From assembly GCF_036898095.1 (NCBI RefSeq), contig NC_090751.1:76268439-76332438 (forward strand): 64,000 bases of DNA, in the 5' to 3' direction. The DNA is from Palaemon carinicauda (Eukaryota; Arthropoda; Malacostraca; Decapoda; Palaemonidae). Of this stretch, positions 52,578 to 63,298 are shown piece after piece. Below the pieces are notes generated by a model, which worked only from the letters and a program-made list of their open reading frames with translations, made no database searches and was not told where the DNA came from. A program made the position numbers and the translations under genes. Every line of letters starts with the position of its first letter. The stretch's first letter is position 1.

Positions 52578-54130
52578 CTCACAGGTTAATGCCTTGTCTC
52601 TTTATCTCTCCCTCTTACCTGCCTCATTTATACCCTATTGTATTCGTTGGTCTCGCACCTGAATACTGTTATTATATTTGTAAATTTTTATATACTCCTG
52701 AGTATCTGTATATTATCACTCACGACATTATTATATCTACCTTATTGGATTTATGTTCATGTTTAAGATACCCTTATAATTGTTTTTTGGTACTCATCTC
52801 TGATTAAAAGCATCCTGTATTTCCCTTACGCTTATGTTTTTTCCTTTATTTTGCAAGTTTGGTGACATTTTCTCTTGTATAGATTCACTGGGCGGCACAG
52901 GTTCGAGCCCAGAAAAGGGATTTTGACGTAGGAAAAATCTATTTCTGGGCGAAGGACCTGTGCCGCCCAGTGAACCCTCCCAGCTCCTCTCCCTTGGAGT
53001 CCCCAAACTTTGGGTGCTAAGGAGTTGGGTTCTGAGCGGATGCATTGTTAGTAGTACCGAGTGAGGTTGAACGGCTCTCCTCTATTGGGGTTTCTGTCGT
53101 GGATAAATCTAAATAGTGCGGGACCTCTGGACTATACGCCCAATTTTATACCGACACCAATAGGTGAGCGAGCTAGTTAACCTAGCACTCCTTTACATTT
53201 TTTCTCTGGTATATTTAGCAGTAAATTACCTAAGAATAAGTGCTAAATGGAGCTTATTCACTGGGCGGCACAGGTCCTTCGCCCAGAAATAGATTTTTCC
53301 TACGTCAAAATCCCTTTTTTATAAACATATAAAATAAATTTTAATGCTTTGTTTATATAGACCTTTCCTGAGAGTAGGCGGTCCTAACTTGGAAACCGAA
53401 GTTAATCAACATTGAGCCCTTTATATCGTCTTTAGCTTTTAAAGGATTTAAAACTTTTTAAATGTAATATTTTATGAAAGAATTTCTTTGATAGTCTTCG
53501 TACTGTTTTCAAAGATGAACTAACGTTTAGTTTTTTATGCTACGCAGTTGTTGACGTTCAGGACGTTCAACATGCGCTCTATCGTTACGATAGAGAGAGA
53601 GTGTATCACGGTTTCACTTTTCAGTAAGAGTAAATCGATTCTGACGTTTTGTTCATTCTTTCTTAGCTTAAATGTTTTAAATTCTAATTTAAAGGAACTT
53701 TTTATTTGAAAAACCTTTCAGTTTTTTCCTTTAGTCAAATAACATGTTTTTTTTTTTTTTTTTGACGATATATAATTGGGCTCTTCTCTTAAGTGCGAAA
53801 TCAAGAGAGAAAGAGAGAGAGAGATAGAGACGGAGGGAGAGAGAGGAGAGAAAACGTTCCGTTCAAGCGGGTAACGTTGTTCTCGTGTTACTCTCGTCCC
53901 TAGTCTCTGTACGGGGAGGAAGGATAAAACGTTTTTAGGTTTTTATTCTCGTCCCCAGGCTATGTGCGGTGAGAGATTGAAAACGTAGTTATATGAACTA
54001 GTGTTTAGTCTCTTTCCCAGCCACTGATTTTTCTTTTTATCTTAAAATATGTTTTCTGTTTTTTGCTGGTATTATGAGCTTGCATTATACGACTAATTTC
54101 GCAATTACTACCTTTTAATGAAGGGTAGAA

Positions 54131-57100
54131 TTGCGTGTTTCAGGTAGAAATAAGTGCAAAACAGAAAATCGAAGTGATAAAGTGATATGCGCAAAGTGTT
54201 ACAGTGTTGCGTCCGAGGCGCAAAGTGTTACAGTGTTGCGTCTGAGGTTTCGTCTGTTCGTGCCTGTCGTTCACCTAGTCCGTGACCTCTTGCAAGCTCC
54301 CAAGCCCAGGGGAGAAGTAATGTCAAAAGACTTATGGGTTCGAGAGGCCTTGACCAACGAACAGACGTTTTCCCTCTATGGTATCGGGTGTTTCTTACCA
54401 AGATCTCCCCTACCATAAGACGAGAGAGACGTTGTTTCTCCTCGCCATCCGTAGGCTTTTCGCATAAGAAACCTGTCACAAGGTTTCGAAGCCCTTAAGC
54501 GAAAGCCAGTCCTTTCAGGACAGGTCCAGCGTCCTGGTTACAGCCATTAGGACAGCTCTGACCCTATGCAGTCATCGGATAACTGCTCGCCGCCTAACAA
54601 AAGCGTCACACAGACTCCGAAAGTCTTTTTTTGTAGGCAAAGTGTTGCGGTCACAGACGTTACCCTCGTCTATTACCACAACCATTTCCGTTGATCCTTA
54701 AGGGGTTGTATGGCAAAACATACAGTATATGCTTGCCTCCCTTATGGAAGACTATTCTGTCGATTAGTCCGTTGAGTCTAGCCGTTTATCTCATCGATAT
54801 CCTGGCTTTCAGCCAACCTAACGTTCCTTTGTGCTTACTGTTGACGTTGGCGTAGCTTAGTCACGTCAGTCAGGTTGTTTAGGACCACACTCGATGCGGT
54901 CCGTGTGGTTTTTCAGCCGCATTTGGACGTTAGGCCACTGGCTGATGCTCCTGTTGACGTTCTAGACGTTCACTAACAATCGGAGTTGACTTGTTTTGAC
55001 GCTGTGCGTCAATCTCCGCATTCTAGAGTTGTTTTGACTCCTCACGCACCTGTTGTGGTTGACAGTTCAGTTGTTGACAGTTCACAGACTGTCAAGCAGT
55101 TACATGACGTTGCGTTCTGGTCCGCTACTAATGCACTAGTGAGAGACTCAGCTTTTATCGGACAAGGTTCCTGTAGATGAGGAAGTTGCTGTTCTCCCTC
55201 CTACTGATATTCCCTTGAGGACTCTGTCAGATGGAGAGGAGCCTTAAGCTGCTTAGCCTCCTATGGACTTTAATTAAATCATGATGATTTTTTTAAGGAT
55301 CTTCGTCCGGATCTTGTAACTGCTGCTCCTCGTTCGCCTAAACGTCAGAACTTACACTAGGCCTAGCTACTTCGAAGCCGTTGTTTTTAAGCTAGTGCTC
55401 TCTCGCTCTCCTAGAGAGCGTTACGTTGGCTAGGCGACTGGTTTTTCACCAGGAGGAGTTTGGGGGATACAGCCTTTGCTTTCCCTTCTTTTAAACTGGT
55501 TTATAGAGCGAGAGTCTGATATGACACGAGAGAAGTTCTCGGCTTGGGAGTTCATGCCTCTGCCCAGATAGACTTCTCAATTCTGGTAGACTCTCCCTGG
55601 CGCCTAGCCAGGAGACGCTCCAAGTTGTTTACTGGTCAACTTCTCAGCTGTTGTCGAGCCTTTGAAGTTTTGCTGTACTATTATGTCACGCATAACAAGG
55701 CTTTCAGGGATGGTAAACGGTTCCGCCTCAGTCGCTAACCCCGTCTGTTGCCACACCTGCTCCCGTAGACCCTAAATGGGCTTTGCTGCAAGACATGCAG
55801 TCCAAGCTTGCGTCCTTGATAGAGGACTTAAATGCGGAGAAGAACCTTCTGGCCAACAACCTTCCAACCGGTCGGTTGTGCGCCCTGTTGACGCTGAGGT
55901 AACCTACTCGCGTCTGCCAGTTGAGGTGGTTCCTCCACCGATGCGACCCAGTGTGGGTTGCCAGCCGCACGTTGACGTTAAGCGACGCTCGGAGGTGGTT
56001 GTTGACGTTCAGGACGTTCAACAACCAGCAGAGGTGACTTGTTGTGACGCAGTGCGTCAACCTCAGCAACCCGGTAGGGTGTTGACTGCACAACCCAGAC
56101 GGTCTAGACAGTTTCGGGTTGACGCTGTGCTTCCTCGCGCACCCATGGTTGTTGACAGTTCACAGACTGTGCAGCAGTTCCATGACCTTGCGTCCGGCTC
56201 CGTCACGCATCCACCAGTGCGATCGGATTCAGCGAGTCAGACGTTGCCCACTCCGTTGCCGTTTCCTCATCAGTTTCGGATGAGGAACCCTCTGATGAGG
56301 ACGTTGCTGAACAAGACGATCAGCCCCCAGCCCTGCTATCCATCCAGAAGATGCTGAAGAAGGAACGCTGCTCAGTCAGGCTGTGGATGAGTCTGGTAGG
56401 GACGCTGTCATCCGTGGATCAATTTGTGTCACTAGGAAGACTACACCTCCGTCCTCTTCTATACCATCTAGCTTTTCACTGGAAAAAGGACAAGACGCTA
56501 GAAGCGGTCTCGATCCCGGTTTCCGAAAAGATAAAGTCTTGTCTGACTTGGTGAAAGGACTATATCAACCTAAGAGAGGGTCTTCCCCTGACTGTTCAGA
56601 CTCCCAACCACGTTCTCTTCTCGGACGCATCGGACGTAGGCTGGGGTGAGACATTAGACGGTCGGGAATGCTCGGGAATATGGAACTCGAGTCAAAGGAC
56701 AATGCATTTCAACTGCAAGGAGCTACTGGCAGTACGTCTGGCCTGGAAAAGCTTCAGGCCTCTCCTTCAAGGCAAAGTGGTGGAGGTGAACTCGGACAAC
56801 ACCACGGCTTTGGCGTACATCTCCAAGCAAGGAGGGACCTACTCTCTGACGTTGTACGAGATCGCAAGGGACCTCCTCACCTGGTCAAAAGGTCTAGACA
56901 TATCACTAGTAACGAGGTTCATCCAAGGCAACTTGAATGTCATGGCAGATTGTCTCAGTCGGAAGGGACAAATAATTCCAACAGAATGGACCCTCCACAA
57001 GGATGTATGCAAGAGACTTTGGGCCACCTGGGGCCAGCCAACCATAGATCTCTTCGCAACCTCGATGACCAAGAGGCTCCCAATATTTTGCTCACCAATC

Positions 57101-58454
57101 CCGGACCCAGCAGCAGTTCATATAGATGCCTTTCTCCTAGATTGGTCACATCTAGATCTATATGCATTCCCTCCGTTCAAGATTGTCAACAAGGTACTGC
57201 AGAAGTTCGCCTCTCACGAAGGGACAAGGTTGACGCTAGTTGCTTCCCTCTGGCCCGCGAGAGAATGGTTCACCGAGGTACTTCGATGGCTAGTAGACGT
57301 TCCCAGAACACTTCCCCTAAGGGTGGACCTTCTACGTCAGCCACACGTAAAGAAGGTACACCAAGGCCTCCACGCTCTTCGTCTGACTGCCTTCAGACTA
57401 TCGAAAGACTCTCGAGAGCTAGAGGCTTTTCGAAGGAGGCAGCCAGAGCGATTGCTAGAGCAAGGAGAACATCCACCCTTAGAGTCTACCAATCGAAGTG
57501 GGAAATCTTCCGAAACTGGTGCAAGACAGTATCCGTATCCTCGACCAGTACCTCTGTAACTCAAATAGCTGACTTCCTCTTATATCTGAGGAAAGAACGA
57601 TCTCTTTCAGCTCCCTCTATCAAGGGTTACAGAAGCATGTTGGCATCAGTCTTCCGTCACAGAGGCTTAGATCTTTCCAACAATAAAGATCTACAGGACC
57701 TCCTTAAGTCTTTTGAGACCACGAAGGAGAGTCGTTTGGTTACACCTGGTTGGAATTTAGACGTGGTACTAAGATTCCTTATGTCAGACAGGTTCGAACC
57801 GCTACAATCAGCCTCCCTGAAAGATCTCACCTTAAAGACTCTTTTCCTGGTATGCTTAGCCACAGCTAAAAGAGTCAGTGAGATTCATGCCTTCAGCAAG
57901 AACATCGGATTCTCATCCGAAACGGCTACATGTTCTACAACTTGGTTTTCTAGCCAAAAACGAGCTGCCTTCTCGGCCTTGGCCAATATCGTTCGATATT
58001 CCAAACTTATCGTATGGTTGGAAATGAACTAGAAAGAGTCTTTTACCCTGTAAGAGCTCTTAAGTTCTATTTAAAACGAACTAAACCTTTACGAGGCCCG
58101 TCTGAAGCTTTATGGTGTTCAGTTAAGAAACCATCTTTGCCTATGTCAAAGAATGCTTTATCCTATTTTATCAGACTGTTAATACGAGAAGCTCATTCCC
58201 ATCTGAATGAGGAAGACCAAGCTTTGCTGAAGGTAAGGACACACGAAGTTAGAGCTGTCGCAACTTCCGTGGCCTTTAAACAAAATAGATCTCTGCAAAG
58301 TATAATCGACGCAACCTATTGGAAAAGCAAGTCAGTGTTCGCGTCTTTTTATCTTAAGAATGTCCAGTCTCTTTACGAGAACTGCTACACTCTGGGACCA
58401 TTCGTAGCAACGAGTGCAGTAGTGGGTGAGGGCTCAACCACTACAATTCCCTAA
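54131..58454 (+). pseudogene. Duplicate of C gag remnant, RNase H/MT and recombinase
   Basis: Counterpart of 38519-42842 at +15612: gag remnant 54131-56350, RNase H/MT 56351-57559, recombinase 57360-58454. The same frameshifts are present. Confidence 0.88.
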
Positions 58455-58858
58455 TTCCATAACCTTTTTAATCTTTCTCTTGAAATGTTTTATTATTGTT
58501 TTTGGGTTGTCCGGAAGGCTAAGAAGCCTTTCGCATCCTACTTGATTTGGCGGGTGGTCAAAGTCATTTCTTGAGAAGCGCCTAGATTAGAGGTTTTGAT
58601 GAGGTCCTGTTGTATGGGTTGCAACCCTTGATACTTCAGCTCCTAGGGGTCGCTCAGCATCCTAAGAGGATCGCGAGGCTCCGTAAGGAAGACGTACTTA
58701 AAAAGGCAGAGTAATTGTTCAAGTCGACTTCCTTACCAGGTACTTATTTATTTTAAGTTTGTTATTTTGATAACTGCTAAAATGAAATAAAAAATCCTTA
58801 GCTCATAATAATGTAAACATTTATTGCTGGTCTCTACCCACCCCCCTGGGTGTGAATC

Positions 58859-59192
58859 AGCTTATATAATCACTGGCTAAGTTAAATATTGAAAAATGTT
58901 ATTTTTATAATAAAATAAATTTTTGAATATACTTACCCGGTGATTATATATTAAAAGACCCTCCCTTCCTCCCCAATAGAGACGCAGTGGACCGAGGAGA
59001 AAATTGAGTTCTTGGTTTACATTGAGTACTGAGTACCTGCACGACAGATGGCGCTGTTGAAGTACACCCCCTACCTGCATAGCGATCGCTGGCGGATTTT
59101 TAACGTAGAGTTTTCTGTCGAGCAACAGAGTTGCAGCTTATATAATCACCGGGTAAGTATATTCAAAAATTTATTTTATTATAAAAATAACA
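58859..59192 (+). repeat. C 3' foldback: ICR, right inverted repeat and right terminus
   Basis: ICR 58859-58950, right inverted repeat about 58997-59153, right tip 59139-59192. This copy shows the complete end of C, of which the first copy shows only the part up to 43500. The second ICR part and the right tip pair over 54 nt without mismatch, making a foldback of about 300 bp. Confidence 0.9.
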
Positions 59193-59659
59193 TTTTGACT
59201 CGTTTTATTCAGGGGGTCAACAATGTAAGTGCGGACAGACTCAGCAGGAGGGATCAAGTTCTCCCCACCGAATGGATGTTACACCAAGAGGTCTGCAAGA
59301 GTCTGTGGCAGTTATGGGGTTGTCCTCTCGTAGATCTTTTTGCAACCGCAAAGACGAAGAGACTGGAGTGTTACTGTTCACCGGTACCGGATCCCGAAGC
59401 CATGCACATGGACGCTTTTCTAACGAATTGGTCACACATGGAGGTTTATGCATTCCCTCCGTTCAAAATTCTTTACAAAGTGATACAGAAGTTCGCGTCC
59501 CACGAAGAAACCAGGATGACTCTGATAGCTCCGTTCCGGCCGTCAAGAAACTGGTTTCCAGAGGTACTGGAATGGATGGTAGATGTCCAGAGAAGCCTTC
59601 CCTTAAGACCAGATCTTCTCAGACAACCTCACTTGGCTCGAATCCACCTAAACCTCTGA
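59193..59659 (+). pseudogene. DIRS B RNase H end and methyltransferase-like domain (second half)
   Basis: The frame resumes as TRFIQGVNNVSADRLSRRD, the RNase H end homologous to TRFIQGNLNVMADCLSRK in C. It continues with VDLFATAKTKRLECY, VYAFPPFKILYKVIQK and LIAPFRPSRNWFPEVL. Stop at 59657-59659. This half is open and in phase with 29627 when C is removed at the T tract. Confidence 0.88.
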
Positions 59660-60722
59660 GCTCTACGTCTGACTGCCTTCAGACTATCGAAAAACTCGCT
59701 AGAGCTAGAGGCATTTCGAAGAAGGCAGCCAAAGCTATTGCGAGAGCAAGGAGGTCTTCCACCATCATGGTGTATCAGTCCAAGTGGGAGTTGTTCAGAG
59801 AATGGTGCAGAGCTAACTCGGTTTCTTCATCCAGTACCTCTTTGACTCAGATAGCAGAATTCTTCCTAGACCCTCAGAAATAAACATAACTTCTCGTCCT
59901 CTACAATCAAAGGTTACAGAAGTATGTTGGCTACAGTTTTTAGGCACAGGAACTTAGACCTCTCCAATAATAAGGATCTGCAGGACCTGCTTAAGTCTTT
60001 TGATACCTCCAAGAAATGACAATCACAATCACTTGCTTGGAACTTGGCGTAGTGCTTAAATTCCTCATGAGTGACAGATTTGAACCTTTACACTCGGTTT
60101 CGTTTAAGGATCTAACATTTGAAAACTGTTTCTGGTTAGTCTAGACACTGCTAAGAGGGTTAGTGAAGTTCACGCTTTAAGCAGGAACATTGGTTTCCGG
60201 GATGGAAAAGCCATTTGCTCCTTACAGTTGGGATTTTTGGCCAAGAATGAAAATCCTTCCCGTCCATGGCCAAAATCCTTCGAGATTCCTAACTTTTATG
60301 ATGTGGTGGGAGACGAGTTGGAGAAAGTGATCTGCCCTGTAAGAGCATTACGACTCTATTTGGACAGAACTAAGAGTTTGAGAGGCGACTCAGACGCTCT
60401 GTGGTGTGCAGTTCGAAAACCTTCACTCCTCATGTCAAAGAATGCCTTATCCTTTTTCATTAGGCTCCTAATTAGAGAGGCTCATGCCCAGGGTGATGAG
60501 GCAGATCAGAGGCTTCTCAAGGTGAAGATGCATGAAGTCAGAGCGGTAGCGACTTCAGTGGCTTTTAAACAGAACCATTCTCTGCAAAGTTTGATGGATA
60601 CGACCTTTTGGAGGAGTAAGTCCGTATTCGCATCTCATTATTTAAAGCATGTTCAGACTCTCCATGAGGACTGTTATACGTTGGGTCCATTCATAGCAGC
60701 GAATGAGATAGTAGGTGAGTGA
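59640..60722 (+). pseudogene. DIRS B tyrosine recombinase (frameshifted)
   Basis: In the -1 frame relative to RNase H: SDCLQTIEKLARARGIS, ARRSSTIMVYQSKWELF, TSLTQIAEFFL. Frameshifts at about 59870, stops near 60016 and shifts before 60228 break the middle, where the first Arg motif (AKRVSEVHAL-like, near 60150-60180) lies. The last 164 codons (60228-60722) are open: MHEVRAVATSVAF (His, Arg) and SVFASHYLKH (nucleophile Tyr). The sequence is closely similar to C's recombinase. Confidence 0.85.
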
Positions 60723-61107
60723 TCTACCACTACGTTCCCTTTTTTCCTAATACCTTTTTCTTTCTCTTAGAACTTGGTTTTTAGTTATGGTTGTATGTGG
60801 AGATTGGTCGTCAGTCTTCCGCAATCTATTGTTTGGTCAGGTGGGCAATTTGTTCCTAGAGTGCGCCCGGAACAAGGGTATTAGTTGAGGTCCTGTCATG
60901 TTATAGGTTATTGCACTGTTTGACAGCTCCTAGAGATCATCAGCCCCCTGGGTGGACCGCTGGATCTCCTAAGGATAGCATACAAAATGAGGCTGAGTAT
61001 CATTGCTGTCAGCTTCCTTATCAGGTGAGAACCTCTTAAGCTATGTAACTCTAAAGTGAATTTCCAATTATGTAGCTGTCTCTGACCCGCCACCAAGGGT
61101 GTCAATC
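60723..61107 (+). other. 3' UTR of B
   Basis: Non-coding. It has the same layout as C's 3' UTR (ggtcctgt, then ctcctagagatc/cctaaggat, then caaccctt-like blocks), supporting common descent. Confidence 0.55.
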
Positions 61108-61206
61108 AGCCATTCTTATATAACCAGCGTATAAGTTTTATATTTAAAAATTATATTTTCATAATAAGATAAATTTTTTAATATACTTACCCGCTGGTTA
61201 TATAAG
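61108..61206 (+). promoter_or_regulatory. Internal complementary region (ICR) of B
   Basis: 61108-61150 is the reverse complement of the left tip 25099-25141 (about three mismatches). 61151-61206 is the reverse complement of the right tip 61376-61431 (one mismatch). The mismatches are consistent with an older insertion than D. Confidence 0.88.
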
Positions 61207-61248
61207 TTAAAAACCCACCCTCCTCCCCTCTAGAGACCATGGGGCATG

Positions 61249-61431
61249 GAAGATCTGAAGGGTTTGGTATAGTTCTACCTGTAGTACCGCGAGGGCGCTA
61301 GTGTACACCTGGCACATCTGCGATGGCCGCAAGATTTTGAATTTTCTGCCGGGGCGTCAAGAGACTTTAGCCATTCTTATATAACCAGCGGGTAAGTATA
61401 TTAAAAAATTTATTTTATTATGAAAATATAA
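61249..61431 (+). repeat. Right inverted repeat and terminus of B
   Basis: About 61249-61392 pairs with 25113-25265. The tip ends at 61431 before a TTTT of the flank. Confidence 0.85.
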
Positions 61432-61881
61432 TTTTCTTGAAAATAGAACAGTTGCTCAGTTGATTGATGTAAAAACATTGATGATTGGAGCAAAACTGCA
61501 AAATCTGTAAAGAAAAGAAAAAGCTGTTAATTTTTTATACACAAAATCACTAAAATCTTTGGTGTGAAAGGAAGGCCATATTTATTGTAGTAATATTTAT
61601 TGGATTTGGATGAAATTTTCCAAATGTCATCTACAATGATCCTAGATGATGGCAAAACCATAAAAAAATATATGTAGTGACTATAAACTGGAAAAGAATG
61701 GCTTGGTTTCAATGTAACCCCTACCGCACGAGCTGTACGTAAATGAAAGGCAAATTTAGAGTACTAAAAAATGATGGATATGCATGAAATTTTGCCAAAG
61801 TAATCTAAAGTGACCCTGGATGAGGGCAAAAATGTTATATTTAGTAAGTATAAACTGGTCAAAAAAATTAATTCGTGAAAC
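61432..61881 (-). other. Flank between B and piggyBac remnant, with a diverged direct repeat
   Basis: Two related blocks are visible: about 61609-61692 (atgaaattttccaa ... gtgactataaactgg) and 61772-61858 (atgaaattttgccaa ... agtaagtataaactgg). The stretch probably includes the 3' flank of the piggyBac element (minus strand). No terminal inverted repeat was recognised. Confidence 0.5.
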
Positions 61882-62354
61882 TTACCACGTGCGATGGCAC
61901 TGGTCGCAGACGTAGTTGACATGCGAGTTACATGCAGGCTTGTGGCACAGAAGCTTGGTCCTGGCATTAGAAGTCGAAGGGCAGAGAGGGCATCTGTGGC
62001 GCTTCTCACTTCGTTTTTTAGTGTCTTGGGCTTCGTCTTCGGGCTCTTTTACCTCAGAAACAGAACAAATTAGGTAAGTCATGTCCCTTAGGAGGTACCT
62101 CTTTTGCCCAAGTCGACTAAATGCCCAATCACGGGCAAGTTCCATGACCAAATCTACATAAAATTGCCTCCAGTTGTATAACATGTTGCCAGGCAAGTTT
62201 TGGTGAATGTAGAATGAATTGTTCCCCACCGTATTGAGAACACCAGAGAAGATACATACGGGCCACCTCTGTGGCTTCCTGCTGCAAGTCAGGCAGAACA
62301 TATTTGGTCGAAGGTGTTGACTCCTCCCTTCGTTGCATTATAGAACATACGAAT
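61882..62354 (-). pseudogene. piggyBac-type transposase, C-terminal part
   Basis: Reading from 62354 on the minus strand: MFYNATKGGVNTFDQM, then RKPQRWPVCIFSGVLNTVGNNSF, matching the piggyBac pattern YN-TKGGVDT-D and RW-P--IF. A helical stretch (YVDLVMELARDW) follows. It ends with a Cys-rich finger (RCPLCPSTSNARTKLLCHKPAC ... CDQCH) as in piggyBac C-termini. The stop is at 61882. The N-terminal two thirds with the catalytic Asp residues would lie beyond 62354, where DIRS G interrupts the gene. So this is a broken transposase, open across what remains. Confidence 0.85.
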
Positions 62355-63298
62355 ATGACAAATTCGGAGATAATTTGTATTTTTCCTAACCATACAAACC
62401 TTAGCTATTTACATTGGGTTTACCTTTTAGCATAGCTGAAATGACGAGCCAATAGTTTTTAACGAGGGTTAACTACCCCCGCGCTAGTTAGCGGGGGTAG
62501 GGGAAGGGATAGCTTGTTACCCCTCCCCCCCACACACCGGTGATTTGCTTCACTTCACTTAGAGGTAGGACTTGACTTGGGGGACAGGGCTGGCGGGCAA
62601 ATATGTGTAAATAGCTAAGGTTTGTATGGTTAGGAAAAATACAAATTATCTCCGAATTTGTCATTTGTTCCGTAACCGAAATACAAACCACGCTATTTAC
62701 ATTGGGTGACTTACCCCTTAGGAAGGGTGGAAAGTCCCCAGCCTTACTGACTTCGGCTTTGCCCGGGGACTCCGCCTCTCAGTGAGTAGCACTTGAGAGA
62801 AGGAGCCCCTGCACCTCACAAGTTCCTTGCTTCGCTAGGAACGAGTGGCCTACATAAGTTGTGTGTGGAGGAAAGTGTGACTCATCCTATGAAGTTGACC
62901 TTGAGACCTTTAGATAGGAATCTAGGATAGGACGTTCCCAATACCACCTTGTCAGTGTATGGGGGACGCGACAGTATTAAGCTTAATACTAGCAGCACAA
63001 GGAAGCATGGGTTACCTGCAGAGGTCGAGGTCAGCTATGCGAAGACCAGAATGCTGCTTCCCCAAGAGAGGGGAGAATGAAGAAAGAAGTAAGGGTCAGA
63101 CATACTCTTTCATTCACGCAGACTAAAACCGGGTAACAACGCCCTCAACCTACGGCTACTTGTCCATAAAGGAGCCTGAGGTTAGACCAGCTGTTGTGCA
63201 GCCACCACAGGGCCGATAGAAAACGTATCGAGGCTCCTGTGGGTCACGTCCTGCAGGTAGTGGGCTGTGAAGGTCGTCTGAAGCTTCCAGACCCCAGC
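62355..63298 (-). mobile_element. 3' end of an F-family DIRS element (G), inserted in piggyBac
   Basis: On the minus strand: recombinase C-terminus (63298-63182), 3' UTR similar to 23276-23752, ICR (about 62700-62607) and right terminus at about 62356 (cgaatttgtcat). The ICR second part and the terminus pair over about 55 nt. The family is the same as F by near-identity of these parts. The 5' part is absent: at about 63298 it joins Gypsy-like DNA. Confidence 0.82.
63182..63298 (-). pseudogene. Tyrosine recombinase C-terminus of DIRS G
   Basis: The frame reads AGVWKLQTTFTAHYLQDV then THRSLDTFSIGPVVAAQQ and stops at 63182-63184. It contains the presumed nucleophile Tyr (AHYL). It is better preserved than the F copy (LDTFSIALWW). 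Everything upstream is missing. Confidence 0.8.

Larger units (their letters stand above)
45739..53314 (+). mobile_element. Duplicate of DIRS element D
   Basis: All parts of D recur at +15612: ITRs 45753-46009 and 53019-53275, ICR 52884-52974, leader repeats about 47112-47402. No difference from 30127-37702 was noticed. Confidence 0.92.
44001..59112 (+). repeat. Second copy of 28390-43500, probable assembly duplicate
   Basis: Every landmark of 28390-43500 recurs at +15611 (up to about 44970) or +15612 (after it). The only difference I found is one extra G in the G-run of cggggtgggggg at 44969-44973 against 29358-29361. The copy starts in mid-gene of B's RT exactly after the N run, and the first copy ends in mid-repeat exactly before it. 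Features in it are listed below only by reference. Confidence 0.93.
29628..59192 (+). mobile_element. DIRS-type retrotransposon C, inserted in B and split by D
   Basis: The left terminus at 29628 (tttttcaatatttaactt) and right terminus at 59192 are the exact or near-exact complements of the internal complementary region (43247-43338; second copy 58859-58950). Inverted repeats: about 29650-29803 and 58997-59153. C proper, ignoring D and the assembly duplicate, is 29628-30126, 37703-43500 and 59113-59192, about 6.4 kb. It lacks the RT core, and its recombinase is frameshifted. Joining B across C gives gtgacacttttgactcg, coding VTLLTRF, which matches the homologous SLVTRF in C itself. Confidence 0.88.
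25099..61431 (+). mobile_element. DIRS-type retrotransposon B, split by nested C (and D)
   Basis: The left terminus at 25099 (tttttagatataaaactt) and right terminus at 61431 (tattatgaaaatataa) are both matched by the internal complementary region at 61108-61206, with a few mismatches. Inverted repeats lie at about 25113-25265 and 61249-61392. B proper consists of 25099-29627 and 59193-61431, about 6.8 kb once nested DNA and the assembly duplicate are removed. It carries gag, RT/RNase H, methyltransferase-like domain and recombinase, each broken by a few frameshifts. C sits inside its RNase H region. Confidence 0.88.

Noticed and set aside
58894..59194. A MITE with about 55-bp inverted ends
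   Set aside because: It is the ICR plus right end of DIRS element C. The left tip of C is also complementary to it and no target duplication flanks it.
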